Shown: one piece after another, positions 8,443 through 18,184 of the stretch | Layout: each line of letters begins with the position of its first letter | Position numbering within the stretch: the first letter of the stretch is position 1 | DNA from: Zelonia costaricensis | Lineage: Eukaryota; Euglenozoa; Kinetoplastea; Trypanosomatida; Trypanosomatidae | Assembly (NCBI GenBank): GCA_030849075.1 | Contig: JASAOO010003270.1 | Location: 1 to 34,148 of the forward strand | Reading direction: 5' to 3' | DNA length: 34,148 bases | Made by a program: the position numbers and the translations under genes | Notes under the pieces: model-generated | The model's input: only the letters and a program-made list of their open reading frames with translations | Database searches by the model: none | Told to the model about the DNA's origin: nothing

Positions 8443-9066
8443 CTACGCGGTCTTGGACACGGTGGCCGGCCGCTTGAGCATCGCCAGCGCATCCTGGCGC
8501 GCCTCCTTCTCTGTCACCGGCGCCTCCATCAGCACCTCGGCCGCCCCGTCGCCGCCGTCGCCGCCGCCCGCATTGGCCAGCCGCTTGCGCTGCGAGGCGA
8601 GCACCGGCGTGGGGATGTCCCACGTCTCCGTGCCAATCACGCGCATCGTGTACCAGAAGAGCGCAATGGCGAGCCCGCCGAGGGTGAGGCCGATGTAGTT
8701 GGCATAGCGCCGCTCATCGCCGTAGAGCCAGTCGCGGTACATGCCGGTCTCGTCGAACGTGCCCTCGCCCTGCGTCTCGCGCAGGCGGTAGTCCTGGCCA
8801 CCGGCGACGTTCGTGACGAGGTTCGCATTCTTCCAGCGGACGGAGTTGTGCAGCTTGTGCGTGGTCTTGTACACGGGCAGGCTGTGCGCGACGGGTGGGC
8901 CCTTGCGCGCGTTCCGCTCGCCGGGCTTGAGGTCGAGCGGGCCCTCGAAGAGCTCCTTGCGGAAGCCGCGCGAGGGGGTCAGCATCGCTGCGGAGAGCGT
9001 CACTGGGGACGCCGACGCCGCTGCAGCCCGCACGCACGTCTGCGACGCTAGCGAGAGTCGGTGCAT
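8443..9066 (-). CDS. Mitochondrial single-pass membrane protein, COA3/CCDC56-like segment (tentative)
   Basis: The protein has 207 residues and ends in TAG. Residues 1-36 (MHRLSLASQTCVRAAA...) are rich in Ser, Ala and Arg with no acids, as in a mitochondrial presequence. A hydrophilic region with an acidic DWLYGDERR stretch (112-120) leads into one membrane helix, YIGLTLGGLAIALFWYTM (124-141), then RVIGTETWDIPTP. The tail (150-207) is polar with a Gly/Asp patch and a basic end. The layout arginine pair - glycine-rich helix - FWYT - G-x-E is like COA3/CCDC56, an inner-membrane factor that aids translation and assembly of cytochrome oxidase subunit 1. That match is from memory of the pattern and the flanks are longer than in COA3. 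A lineage-specific respiratory-complex subunit is equally possible. The start is the first in-frame ATG after the predicted acceptor. Confidence 0.75.
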   Translation of the reverse strand: MHRLSLASQTCVRAAAASASPVTLSAAMLTPSRGFRKELFEGPLDLKPGERNARKGPPVAHSLPVYKTTHKLHNSVRWKNANLVTNVAGGQDYRLRETQGEGTFDETGMYRDWLYGDERRYANYIGLTLGGLAIALFWYTMRVIGTETWDIPTPVLASQRKRLANAGGGDGGDGAAEVLMEAPVTEKEARQDALAMLKRPATVSKTA

Positions 9067-9942
9067 GGCGACTGCGTGCGCTTGTCTTTGCGTTTGTGAT
9101 GTGCCGTGCAGCAACGACGCAGCGTGCGTGTGTGTGTGAAGAAGAAGGCGACACGGCAAGACGATGGGTGATGTCGTGGCGCGCGAGTCAACGAGAAAAG
9201 GCTAAGTACTACTGCGAAGGAGCTGAGCGCTACTACTGGACGTGTTTGTGTGTGTATTGAGAGTTGGCGTGTTGGAGGAAAAGGGGGAGGGAGGCGGAGG
9301 AGGCATGCGAAGAGGGGGTTGGCAAGTACGCCTGGGTGTGTGTGTGTGTGTGTGCGTGGACGATGCGGTTCGCGCACCTTCCGGGCCTCCACTCGCTTGC
9401 AGCTACACAGACACTCAAACATATCAAGATGGACCTTTCGACTCGCGCTGTTTGAGCACGTTGAAGTCGATGAGGGGAGGAGCTGGGCTGCGGGCTGAGA
9501 TGTACTGCACGTACAGTCGGAGTACGTTAGACTCCTTTGCACCGTTGTGCTGCTCGCCTGCTCGCATCCAGCGAGCCGCAGCAGTTCGTGTGTGTGTATG
9601 TGCGCCCCCTGTGCGTGTACCTGCGCTGATGCCCTACACGGCTGGCGTTCCTCAGAGTCGTGCAAGTCTAGGCTCAATGTGCTGGTTGGTGGATGGGAGT
9701 CGGCAAGGTGTTCGACAGTTGACTGGAGGGAGGTAAGTGTTGGCAGCGGTGAGGCTCGTGTGAGCGCGCACGTGCATGCGCAGTTCGTGGTACATACGTG
9801 CACCCACCGCTTCTACCACAAGCCCTCCTCCTCCTCCTCCTGCCTCCCCCCCTCCGCCGCCACCGTGGCTCCTCAGCCTTCTTCAGTGTCCCGATCGCTG
9901 CTGCACGAACGAGGACGACGCAGACGGTGTGGGCATCGTCAG
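9067..9942. other. 0.88 kb spacer between the 207-residue and 2338-residue genes
   Basis: It contains the leader of the mitochondrial protein gene, a (GT)n run at about 9341-9355, and the 3' UTR of the large gene. A sense G/A-rich stretch lies at plus 9820-9860. The part about 9430-9720 is less repetitive but shows no convincing ORF or RNA gene. Confidence 0.65.
9236..9301 (-). promoter_or_regulatory. Predicted spliced-leader acceptor for the 207-residue gene
   Basis: Sense C/T tract (plus about 9272-9301) followed by about 35 nt without AG, then CCAG with AG at plus 9236-9237. It implies a 5' UTR of about 170 nt in which no ATG precedes the chosen start. Confidence 0.5.
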
Positions 9943-12900
9943 CTACAGCTGCGCGTGCGGCATCGAGGCGGTGGAGGACGAGAAACCCGCGATGGAGCGC
10001 TGACGCCGCATCTTCGACTGCGCCGCGTGGTCGCCGGTGATGCGGCGCGGGGTGGAGGCCGCCGACATCGGGGCCCGGTACACCAGCGTGCCCCCCTCCT
10101 CCACAAACACCTCGCTGCGGCGACGGCGCACGACGCGGCGCACGAGGACGGTGTGACTGCGGCCGGAGGAAAACATGGGCGACGGCGAGCGCACCACACC
10201 GCGATCAGAGTCCTCCACATCGACAACCACGTCATCGTACATCTCGCTGTCGTCGCTGTCGTACACCTTCTCGCCACCGCGGCGTGCGCTGTGGGCGTGG
10301 TGGCGACTGGAGCGGCGGCCGTCGGGGTACACGTAGGAGCGTCGGCGCTGCGGCTGCTGCTGCAGGTGCAGCGGCGCCGGCGGTGATGCAAGCCGCTGTG
10401 CTGCAGCGAGGTCACTCCCATCGAGGTGGTCATCAACCTCAGGCGACAAGCTGTGCTCCGTACGCGCGGCCAGTGCGCGCTCACGCTGGGAGAGTCCCCA
10501 CGACGAGACGGACGAGGCCGTCGAGATGGCGGGGGCCGCGGTCGGCCGTCCACGCGGGGGTGCAGGCAGCGCCACCGCGTCCGCGCTGTCCTCGTCATCA
10601 TCATCCTCGCTGGAAGCCGCAGACGCACTCGAGACGCCGGTGCGACGGGGGTGCGGCGACGCCGACGACGACGGCGGGCGCTCCGGCAGCGGCAGGGGCA
10701 GCGGCAGCGACGCGGCAGACGTCGGCGTGCTCGATGCACCATCCTCTGCCCGCCTCGTGCGTGAGGCGCGGCGGCTTGGGTTGATGTGCGTCGATCGCCG
10801 CCGCGTCTCAGCCCGAGCTTCGGCGTTCGAGTACGCGTCGCTGTCGTCGTCATCCCCACCGGCGGCCACATCGCTGCTATCCTCCTCCCTCTCTGTGCCG
10901 CTCTCGTCCCCGACCATCTCCGGCTTTGGGGAGGCCGCGCCCGCCTTTACCGGCGCTGCGATAGACGATGCGTAGGCGGAGCCGAGATCAAGAGTTGACC
11001 CAGGCCGACCGCGCAGCTGCTGCTGACGCTGCTGCGGCATCTGCACCGTGATCGTCGGCGATGTGAAGAGCGACAAGACCCCGGGGAGGCGCGCCGACTG
11101 ACCGGGCAGCTCGACCTCGCGGTTCACCGACGCGGATAGCGTGGTGTCGGACACGGCAAGAGAGAGAGACGGGTAAAGCACCGGCAGGGGCGGTTCCTGA
11201 TCGGGTTGTGGTTGTTGCTGCGTCCGCTTTGGCGGCGCCGTGCGGTCCGCCCCGTCCCTCGCCGTGACCTTCCCCACGGTCGGCGTCAGCGGCGCCGATG
11301 CGGGGCTGCGTGGCGTGAGTGCCGCAGGGTGGGCCGTCGGCACGGGCTGCTGCACACGAGCCGCGTTGCGGTCCGCTGCGGGCTGCTCGTGTTGCGGGCG
11401 GCGGGGAAGCGGGCTGTCCGCCACTGCCGCCGCCGCGTCGCTGCTCCGACTGCGGTGACGGTGCCCGTGATGACGATGGTGGTGGCGGTGTTGACTGCGT
11501 GACCGACCGCTGCTGCTACTCGACTGCCGACGCCCAGAGCGCGGCCGACCGGCAGACGCGCCGTCACTCCTGCGGGTGCTGTCGTTGTGGAGCGGGGAGC
11601 CGTGCGTGCGTGCGTGCCGCTCCGCGCGCGCCGCCGCCGGCTGCGCCACCGAGTCGACCTCGACCACCACCACAGGCGCAAGCCGCTGCTTCGGATGCGG
11701 TCCGGTCCTGGCGGGACTCAGCGCCGCATCATCGCCCGACTCGACCTCCACCACCACGTTCGCGTCTGCGTCGTGAACTCGCGCATCCTCGCCATCCCAG
11801 AGCGGTGACGGGGACGAGTCAGCCCCGCGCTGCGGGCCAGAGCCGTGCGATGATGCAAGGGCCGCCGCCGCTGCCGCTGCCGCTGCTGCCGCGGCGAGGG
11901 CCGCCGAGTGGGCCAGCGAGCGCGGCGAGGGCGGCATGGCATGTGTGGGTGCGGGACGCGCGTGCAGGGCAGCGTCGGCGGCGGCGATGGCCGGCACTGG
12001 ACGCACCGGCGACGGCGCTGTTGCAACCGGCGGCTGCAGGTGCGTGTCGCGCAGAGACGTCGTGGCGGACGCCGACGAGTGCTGCGGCTGCGGCTCGGGG
12101 TGGTGACGCTCGAGGTTGCGGAGCTGCAGCTGCCGCTGATCGCGCAGCGAGTGGGAGCGAGGGGACGGCGACGGCGTCGAGGAGGAGCGCGAGGTGGCGG
12201 CATCGGCGGCGGCCTCCCTCGACCACGGGGACGGCTGGGGGGAGAGGGCGGTGGCGGCGGCGGGCTTGGCCGCGCGGCGAGGAGCGGCGGACTTCACGGC
12301 GACCGCCCCGGCCAGCGGGTCGGCGCTGCCCGTTGCCACGTACGCGACGGTGCTCCGCAGCGCCGGCATCTCCACGCTGCCTGCGGTGGAGGAGAGGGAG
12401 GAGTGGGAGGTGCCGGCGGCGGCGATGGGCGTCGCTGATGCTGCGGCTGCTGCCGCGGAAGCTCGACGCGGCGCGTCGTGCCGGTGATGCGGCGCCGGCT
12501 CCGTCACGTGCTGCGCGGCTTCGCAGCGTCGGGCGTCCGCGGCAGCAGCACCGGCCGGCGGCCCGCGGTTCAGCGGCGTCGAACTGTGCTGCGAATGAGC
12601 TTCGTGATGTGCGTCCCGCCCGCCACTGGTGTGGCTGCTGTTCGCCGGCGTCGGCGTCGCAGTCGCTCCCGCTGCTGCTGACGACGCACCTGTTGTCGAT
12701 GGTGGCGGCTGCGTGGCGGAGCGCTGGCTGGCCGACTCAAGCGTGCTGATGCGACTGCTGCTCGGGGGTTCGAGCATGGCGAGCAGCGCGTGGGTGTGGG
12801 CGGCCATCGGGGACTGCAGCGGCGTGAGGAGCTGCAGGCGGCCCACCGGTGCACGCCCACTCGAGGTTGTGGAGTGGCTGACCTCCAAGACATGTGGCTG

Positions 12901-15900
12901 ATGCTGCTGCGGCGGCGGGGACGACGACGAAGACGACGAGGACCGCATGCCCCTGACCTCCTCGTGCGGCGTTGCTGGGGGCCTGGCGAGCGGGGACGCG
13001 GCATGCGACGGCGGCGCCGGCGGCGGCGTACCCGCCGCGAACGCACTGGCGTGTACGGTGATGGGCGTCATGGCGGCGAAGGACGAGGCGCTGATGCCAC
13101 CGCCACCGCCACCACCACCACTGGCGCTGACGTGGAGGCTGAGCGGCGGGTCGCTACTGGGCGTGCTGAGCGGCCCCGCTGCGACGACATCGGCCTGGCG
13201 ACCGCGCGCGGGGAGGGGCCGGCGCGAGGGTGTCGACGTCGTCGCTGCAGTGGCTGGGCTGAGGAGGCGCGCAGCGGCTGCGGACGCGGACGGCGAGGAG
13301 GCCGGCCGGTTACGATCCTTGCCAGAGGCCACCTCGTGCTGCTGCGGCTGAGGGTCGCGCTCCCGGTCCGCGAGTGAGCGGGGGTGCGAGGCGGCGGCAC
13401 CGGCCTCCCAGGAGAAGTGCGCGGTGAGGATCGCCTCCTGCAGCGCCGACACCGGCGGCGACTCCGGCACCGACCGCGCCGGAGAGGCGAAGATGGCTGA
13501 GTAGCGCTCCATGGCACTCGTCGTGCGGCGCGTGGCGCTCTCATCGACGGCGTCGTCCTCGCAGTCCCGGCGCTCGAGCAGCGACGTCGAACGTCCATCG
13601 CGTGGCACGTTGATGGCGGACCCCTGCGAGGTGAGCGGAGACGAATCCGCTGCTCGCTGTCGCTGTCGCGGTGGGGGCGGGGTGTGCGCCATTGGCGACG
13701 CCTCGCCATCGCCTGCTGCTGCAGCTGCTTCGACTGCGCGGCTGCGATTCGTGGTCGTCTCCTCCGCCTTCCACAGCGCTGATGGCGGTGAGCTGAGAGC
13801 CGTCGTCGCCATCGCAGCGGTGGTGATGGCGGACGCTGTGGTGGCTGATGTGCCAAACGCCGCCGGCGAGGGAGCGGCGATGGGGAGCGTGGGCAACGTC
13901 GCGCGTGGAGCAGTGACGCGGCGCTGCTGGGCACGCACGGCGTCTTCGACGGCGCGCCGTCGCACCGCCGCAGCGCGGACGGCGGCGGAGAGGCGCCGAC
14001 TCTCCACGAGCGGCGCCGCGGTGCTGTCGAAGTGCGCCGTCGCAGCGCTCCAGCGCCGCGGCCCGTCTCCGCCGTGCGAGAAGGCTGCCGTGTCGGTGCG
14101 GCTCCCCTCCAGCCCCTCCCCGCCCTCCTCCAGCGGTAAACGAGCTCCATCGTGCAGCGAGCGCGCCGACCTCGGGGTGTGGGCGCTGACGGCGGCGTCG
14201 CGAGCGGAGGGGCGACGGGGCTGATGGTGCGGCAGTACATCGGCTCTATACGATGCCGCCGATGCCAGAACGCCGGTAACTCCTCTGCTGGCGTGGTGGT
14301 GGTGCTGCGGCGGTGCCTTTACGTGGGGCTCCCCCCACGCGTCGGGCAGCCCGGCCTCGAGCGGCGCCGTGCGCAGCGACGTGTGTGAGAGGCGCAGCCG
14401 CCCTGTGACGGAGACCGAAGCGCTTGGCGCCTCCTCGACTTGATACGTCAGCGGGCGTCGCGGCAGCCGGCCTCCCTGCAGCTGCGGCACACGCGTCTGC
14501 CGCTGCATCTCCGCCTGTGTGAGCTCGACCGGCTCCGCAGGCTGCGCCGGCAGGCGGGCCGCGCGGCGTGCACTGCGGTCGAGGAAGGGGCTCCCGTACG
14601 TGTCGGCGTCTGGCAGCTGCACCGACAGCAGCTGCGGCGACGGCGACCGCGCGGACGGACGGTCGGGTGGCGAGGACGGCGGCGGGGACGCGGGTTTGAT
14701 GAACGTCGGCGGCAGCGACGGACACGCAAGAGCATCCGATGGCAGCGAGCTTCGCGATGTCGACGACGTGGAGCGCGAGAAGGGGATCGAGGACACCTCC
14801 ACGGCAGCGTCTGCTGCAGCTGGTGCCGTCGCAGGAGCAGCCCAGCTCGACGCCACCGCGTGCGGTGCCTCTTCCTCGTACGCGACGAGGCGGTTGATGA
14901 GAGCCTGGCGCAGACGCCGCCAGCGCTCCTCCAGCTCCTGCAGCGCCAGCGCCCGCGCCGCGCACACCACCTCCGGCGTCGGCCGCAGTAGCACCATCGA
15001 GTGCGTCTGACTGACTGGACCTGCGAGAAGCGTGTACGCGCTGGAGGGGCTCGTCGCGAGGGCACTGCGCCGCAACACGGCCGTTGCGGTGCCGCCCTTG
15101 AGCATCGTCGACGCCCCCGCGCCGCTGTTGTCGCCCGTGAGCGTGGAGCTCCAGTGCGATGCCGCCGCAGTGGCGGGGCTCCGTGCAGCTCGAGCCGCAG
15201 CACTGCTGCTTCCCCCTTTCCCAGATACGCTCAAGGCGGGGGTGCTCGCGTGGGCTGCCGCGGCGGCGCTCGTGGCCGGCCCGACGGTGAACCCGGCGTT
15301 GAGGTCCGACAGAACCGGCGGCAGGGACGTGGGAAGGAGCAGCGGGAGGTCGGACTCGCCCAGCACGCTCGATACGGGCGACAGGGCACCGCCGCCGGAC
15401 GCCGCGCGGCGACTTCGACGCGGTGCGGCGTTGCCGTCGTCCTTCTTCGCCGCGTTGCTGCTGCCGCTGCTCCTGCCGCGCTGCCCGTCTACCGCTGCTG
15501 ATGCTGCCGCGGCGGACCCACTTGCCGGGGCGCTGTCGTCGTGGCGCACGGCCGGATCGATGGAGAGACCGAGCGCCTCCGTCGTCTCGTCAATGGCGTA
15601 GACGACGTCGACGACGATGCGCACGGGGCTGACCAGGGCGAGCGCGAGCACCGGCTCGAACCGCTCGTGACGCTGCAGCCGGCCCAGACCGTGGAAGGTG
15701 TCCTGCAGGCACGCCGCACCGGTGAAGAGCGCGCGTGTGCGGGTGATGTACGCAGGCCAGTAGAGCGTGTGACCCGCCGTCGACGCGTCCTCGTCCCCCG
15801 CCTCGACGGAGCAGCCGCGGACGGCGGCAGTGCCGTGTCGGTGCCCGCTGCCACCGGCAACGTGCTTTGAGGTTTCGCGCTTCTCCGTGACACGACTCGA

Positions 15901-16959
15901 GCGGGACCGCTGAGGCTGCCCTTGACCTGCTGTTGCCGGTGCCGAGACCCCCTCCAGGAGGTGAATGCTGCTGTCGACGCTGCAGCTGTTGCTGCTGCTG
16001 CCGCGGCTGCTCCGGCTCTTGTCCATGTCGTGAGACGGGTGTGGGTTGATGCTGCTGATGGCGTCGTAGCGGCGATTGCTGCCGCCCCGCGTCGAGGACG
16101 CATGGACCGACTCTACCGTCGTCGTCACATCCTGCGGCTGATGCTGCTGCTGCTGGCGTCGCACGTGCGCGTTCCACTGCTCGCGCTTGCGCTCCTCGAT
16201 GTCGATGGAGCGCAGCACCGCGTTCGCCTTCGCCGACGCGGGCTTACCATCAGGCCAGCGCGCCAGCACGCGTTGCGGCAACGCCGCGGCAAAGCTCGTC
16301 ATGACAGCGCTGGTACTACTGTGATTGCCGCTGCTCGTCGTGGTGGCGGTGGCGCCGGCAGGCTGCAGCGCCTCGCGCCGCACCCGCACGCGACACGGCT
16401 CACCGCTGTAGTCTGCCACAACGAACGCCGTGGGGGACGAGGAGGGCGCACTCCCGGTCGCTGCGGCGGCGAGTGTGCGCGAGGCCGACGCGCCGCTCAC
16501 CACTTCCATCGCTGCCGCCGTGCTGGCGTCTGCGTAGAAGGATGGCGGCACGGTGCCCGCGGGGATGATCCACACCGGCGGGTACGCGGCCCGGACCGTG
16601 TCGGCGACGGAGAAGACGGGGGCCGTGGCTGCCGGTCGCGCCGAGGACGGCGATGTCGTGGTGGCGGCGGAGGTGTTGGTGGACGGCGGGGTGGAGCTTG
16701 CGGCCGCGAGCGCCACTACGGCCTCGCGCAGCTTCGGGTACGCGGCGGCCCACGTCTTGAGCACGTCGCGGCGGTAGGCCAGCTCCTGCGCGGTGCTCCA
16801 GCCATCCCCGTCCTCGGCGAACAAGCGGCTCTGCTCGCGGCTCTGCCGCCCCCGCTCCTCCAGGAGCTTCGCGTGCCGACGCCGGTGCAGCTCCTCCAAA
16901 CTCGTCTGTAGCACGTCGGCGTCGCCCGGTGTGGACGCGATGTCGCGGAACGACGCCAT
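9943..16959 (-). CDS. Giant low-complexity protein of unknown function (2338 aa)
   Basis: I do not recognise a family. The N-terminus (about 15-90) is charged and helical-looking (LEELHRRRHAKLLEERGRQ, then YRRDVLKTWAAAYPKLREAV). About 110-210 has a hydrophobic island (YPPVWIIPAGTVPPSFYADA, later FVVADYSGEPCRVRVRREAL) that could be a small beta domain. A second island at about 396-470 (YWPAYITRTRALFTGAACL, ERFEPVLALALVSPVRIVVD, VVYAIDETTEALGL) is the best globular candidate. From there to about residue 2200 it is Ser/Ala/Pro/Arg-rich, with a poly-Ala block, a His/Arg block and many SP/TP sites, so disorder and phosphorylation are likely. The last 80 residues become ordered again (VLVRRVVRRRRSEVFVEEGG, LVYRAP). 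Such proteins are often cytoskeletal scaffolds in these organisms, but nothing here proves it. The start is the first ATG after the predicted acceptor; stop TAG. Confidence 0.85.
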   Translation of the reverse strand: MASFRDIASTPGDADVLQTSLEELHRRRHAKLLEERGRQSREQSRLFAEDGDGWSTAQELAYRRDVLKTWAAAYPKLREAVVALAAASSTPPSTNTSAATTTSPSSARPAATAPVFSVADTVRAAYPPVWIIPAGTVPPSFYADASTAAAMEVVSGASASRTLAAAATGSAPSSSPTAFVVADYSGEPCRVRVRREALQPAGATATTTSSGNHSSTSAVMTSFAAALPQRVLARWPDGKPASAKANAVLRSIDIEERKREQWNAHVRRQQQQHQPQDVTTTVESVHASSTRGGSNRRYDAISSINPHPSHDMDKSRSSRGSSSNSCSVDSSIHLLEGVSAPATAGQGQPQRSRSSRVTEKRETSKHVAGGSGHRHGTAAVRGCSVEAGDEDASTAGHTLYWPAYITRTRALFTGAACLQDTFHGLGRLQRHERFEPVLALALVSPVRIVVDVVYAIDETTEALGLSIDPAVRHDDSAPASGSAAAASAAVDGQRGRSSGSSNAAKKDDGNAAPRRSRRAASGGGALSPVSSVLGESDLPLLLPTSLPPVLSDLNAGFTVGPATSAAAAAHASTPALSVSGKGGSSSAAARAARSPATAAASHWSSTLTGDNSGAGASTMLKGGTATAVLRRSALATSPSSAYTLLAGPVSQTHSMVLLRPTPEVVCAARALALQELEERWRRLRQALINRLVAYEEEAPHAVASSWAAPATAPAAADAAVEVSSIPFSRSTSSTSRSSLPSDALACPSLPPTFIKPASPPPSSPPDRPSARSPSPQLLSVQLPDADTYGSPFLDRSARRAARLPAQPAEPVELTQAEMQRQTRVPQLQGGRLPRRPLTYQVEEAPSASVSVTGRLRLSHTSLRTAPLEAGLPDAWGEPHVKAPPQHHHHASRGVTGVLASAASYRADVLPHHQPRRPSARDAAVSAHTPRSARSLHDGARLPLEEGGEGLEGSRTDTAAFSHGGDGPRRWSAATAHFDSTAAPLVESRRLSAAVRAAAVRRRAVEDAVRAQQRRVTAPRATLPTLPIAAPSPAAFGTSATTASAITTAAMATTALSSPPSALWKAEETTTNRSRAVEAAAAAGDGEASPMAHTPPPPRQRQRAADSSPLTSQGSAINVPRDGRSTSLLERRDCEDDAVDESATRRTTSAMERYSAIFASPARSVPESPPVSALQEAILTAHFSWEAGAAASHPRSLADRERDPQPQQHEVASGKDRNRPASSPSASAAAARLLSPATAATTSTPSRRPLPARGRQADVVAAGPLSTPSSDPPLSLHVSASGGGGGGGGISASSFAAMTPITVHASAFAAGTPPPAPPSHAASPLARPPATPHEEVRGMRSSSSSSSSPPPQQHQPHVLEVSHSTTSSGRAPVGRLQLLTPLQSPMAAHTHALLAMLEPPSSSRISTLESASQRSATQPPPSTTGASSAAAGATATPTPANSSHTSGGRDAHHEAHSQHSSTPLNRGPPAGAAAADARRCEAAQHVTEPAPHHRHDAPRRASAAAAAASATPIAAAGTSHSSLSSTAGSVEMPALRSTVAYVATGSADPLAGAVAVKSAAPRRAAKPAAATALSPQPSPWSREAAADAATSRSSSTPSPSPRSHSLRDQRQLQLRNLERHHPEPQPQHSSASATTSLRDTHLQPPVATAPSPVRPVPAIAAADAALHARPAPTHAMPPSPRSLAHSAALAAAAAAAAAAAALASSHGSGPQRGADSSPSPLWDGEDARVHDADANVVVEVESGDDAALSPARTGPHPKQRLAPVVVVEVDSVAQPAAARAERHARTHGSPLHNDSTRRSDGASAGRPRSGRRQSSSSSGRSRSQHRHHHRHHGHRHRSRSSDAAAAVADSPLPRRPQHEQPAADRNAARVQQPVPTAHPAALTPRSPASAPLTPTVGKVTARDGADRTAPPKRTQQQPQPDQEPPLPVLYPSLSLAVSDTTLSASVNREVELPGQSARLPGVLSLFTSPTITVQMPQQRQQQLRGRPGSTLDLGSAYASSIAAPVKAGAASPKPEMVGDESGTEREEDSSDVAAGGDDDDSDAYSNAEARAETRRRSTHINPSRRASRTRRAEDGASSTPTSAASLPLPLPLPERPPSSSASPHPRRTGVSSASAASSEDDDDEDSADAVALPAPPRGRPTAAPAISTASSVSSWGLSQRERALAARTEHSLSPEVDDHLDGSDLAAAQRLASPPAPLHLQQQPQRRRSYVYPDGRRSSRHHAHSARRGGEKVYDSDDSEMYDDVVVDVEDSDRGVVRSPSPMFSSGRSHTVLVRRVVRRRRSEVFVEEGGTLVYRAPMSAASTPRRITGDHAAQSKMRRQRSIAGFSSSTASMPHAQL

Positions 16960-17108
16960 GTGCGTCTATCGATGATGAGGGGGTGGTGTTGGTGGGGTGC
17001 GGGGGTGCGGCGTGGAGAGTCTGTGTGGCGGATGTGCCCAAGACGCCCGTGAGATCGGGGGACACTCGCACCGCCGAGAAGTGAAGGAGGAGAGTGCGTG
17101 TGCAACAG

Positions 17109-17172
17109 CTGCAGCGGATGAGGGAGAAAACTCAAAAAAAAACACAAAGCGGAACAAGAGAGGGGGTGAGGC
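17109..17172 (-). promoter_or_regulatory. Predicted spliced-leader acceptor for the 2338-residue gene
   Basis: The sense strand has a T-rich tract (CTCTCTTGTTCCGC, then T9, then TTTTCTCCCTC; plus about 17118-17170) ending in GCTGCAG, AG at plus 17109-17110. The 5' UTR would be about 150 nt. A GAG inside the tract is an alternative AG. Confidence 0.5.
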
Positions 17173-17778
17173 GTGGCGTGGGGAGGGAGGGAGGATCAAC
17201 AGCTGATGTGACGATACGCACACGTAGCGCCGCGCCGGGCGCCAACCGCGTGTGTGTGTGTGTGGAGTGGGCTGCGAGGGGGGTGAGGAGGGGGACCGGC
17301 GAAGGGATCTACGCGAGAAGGAGAGAGAGAAACGCGAACAGTGAGGTGTAGGTGAGTACGCGTGTGTGTGTGTGTACGTGCTTGGGGCTCCACTTCACAC
17401 GCACCCACACTCAGAGGACTGCGAAGGAGTGCGACACCCAGCTCGAATGCACGTCACAGCGCGACCACGTGTTCCCTCCTTTCTCTCTCACACACACACA
17501 CACGGGTGGGTGGGTGGGTGCTTAGGAGGAAGGGCGGAGGGGCGCAGCAGTGGTGAAGCTGCAGCTGGGCAAGAAGGATGGCTCAGGCGTAGCAGAGGTC
17601 GGGGGGGGGGTTAAGGAAGAGGGTGGAGGGAGAGGCAGCGCGGACGTTTGGAGTTACATGGGGGTGGAGTTGATGTGGCGTGATGGAGCTGGGGGGGGGG
17701 GCGCGGAGGCGTGGAGGCGCGGAGGCATCGCCCGTGACGTGGTCGAGGCGGGGGATACACCGCGAGCACGATCACGGC

Positions 17779-17797
17779 GTGTGTGTGTGTGTGTGTG
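17779..17797. repeat. (GT)n microsatellite
   Basis: GT dinucleotide run of about nine units in the spacer. Confidence 0.85.
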
Positions 17798-18184
17798 CGT
17801 GTGTGAGGACAGCACAGCCGTCCTTCCCTCGCATCCCGTAGTGATACCAGCAAACCTGAAACACGGCGTCGGGGTGAGCTCCAGGCGTGCGCCGCTTCTG
17901 GCGGGTGGCGATCGCCTCCTCCATGTGAACTCCCCTCCACCGTCTTCGTTTTTCCCTTTGCCTCCGTGTTCGACGTAGCCGAGAGCGCACCTCGACGCAG
18001 TGCGTGGCGATGTGACGACAGACATGAAGGCACCAACACCCCAAACACCCAAAACGCACTTCGACGTCATCACGCATCAAGCTGAGCAGCCGTGGCTGAG
18101 CACGACCTGGCACGCCACCGCCGCGTTGCCGATGCATGCCGTCTTCCCTCTCATTCACACACTCGAATGGCATCCCCCTCCGCG

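Larger units (their letters stand above)
16960..18184. other. 1.2 kb spacer between the 2338-residue and 150-residue genes
   Basis: It contains the leader of the large gene, (GT)n at about 17779-17797, (AC)n at about 17491-17502, and G runs near 17605 and 17691. About 17815-18184 is less repetitive and is the 3' UTR of the 150-residue gene. ORFs on both strands there are short and unconvincing. Confidence 0.65.

Noticed and set aside
17815..18184. Possible SIDER-type retroposon in a 3' UTR
   Set aside because: No signature or A-rich tail that I can recognise; a homology search with the SIDER1/2 models would be needed.
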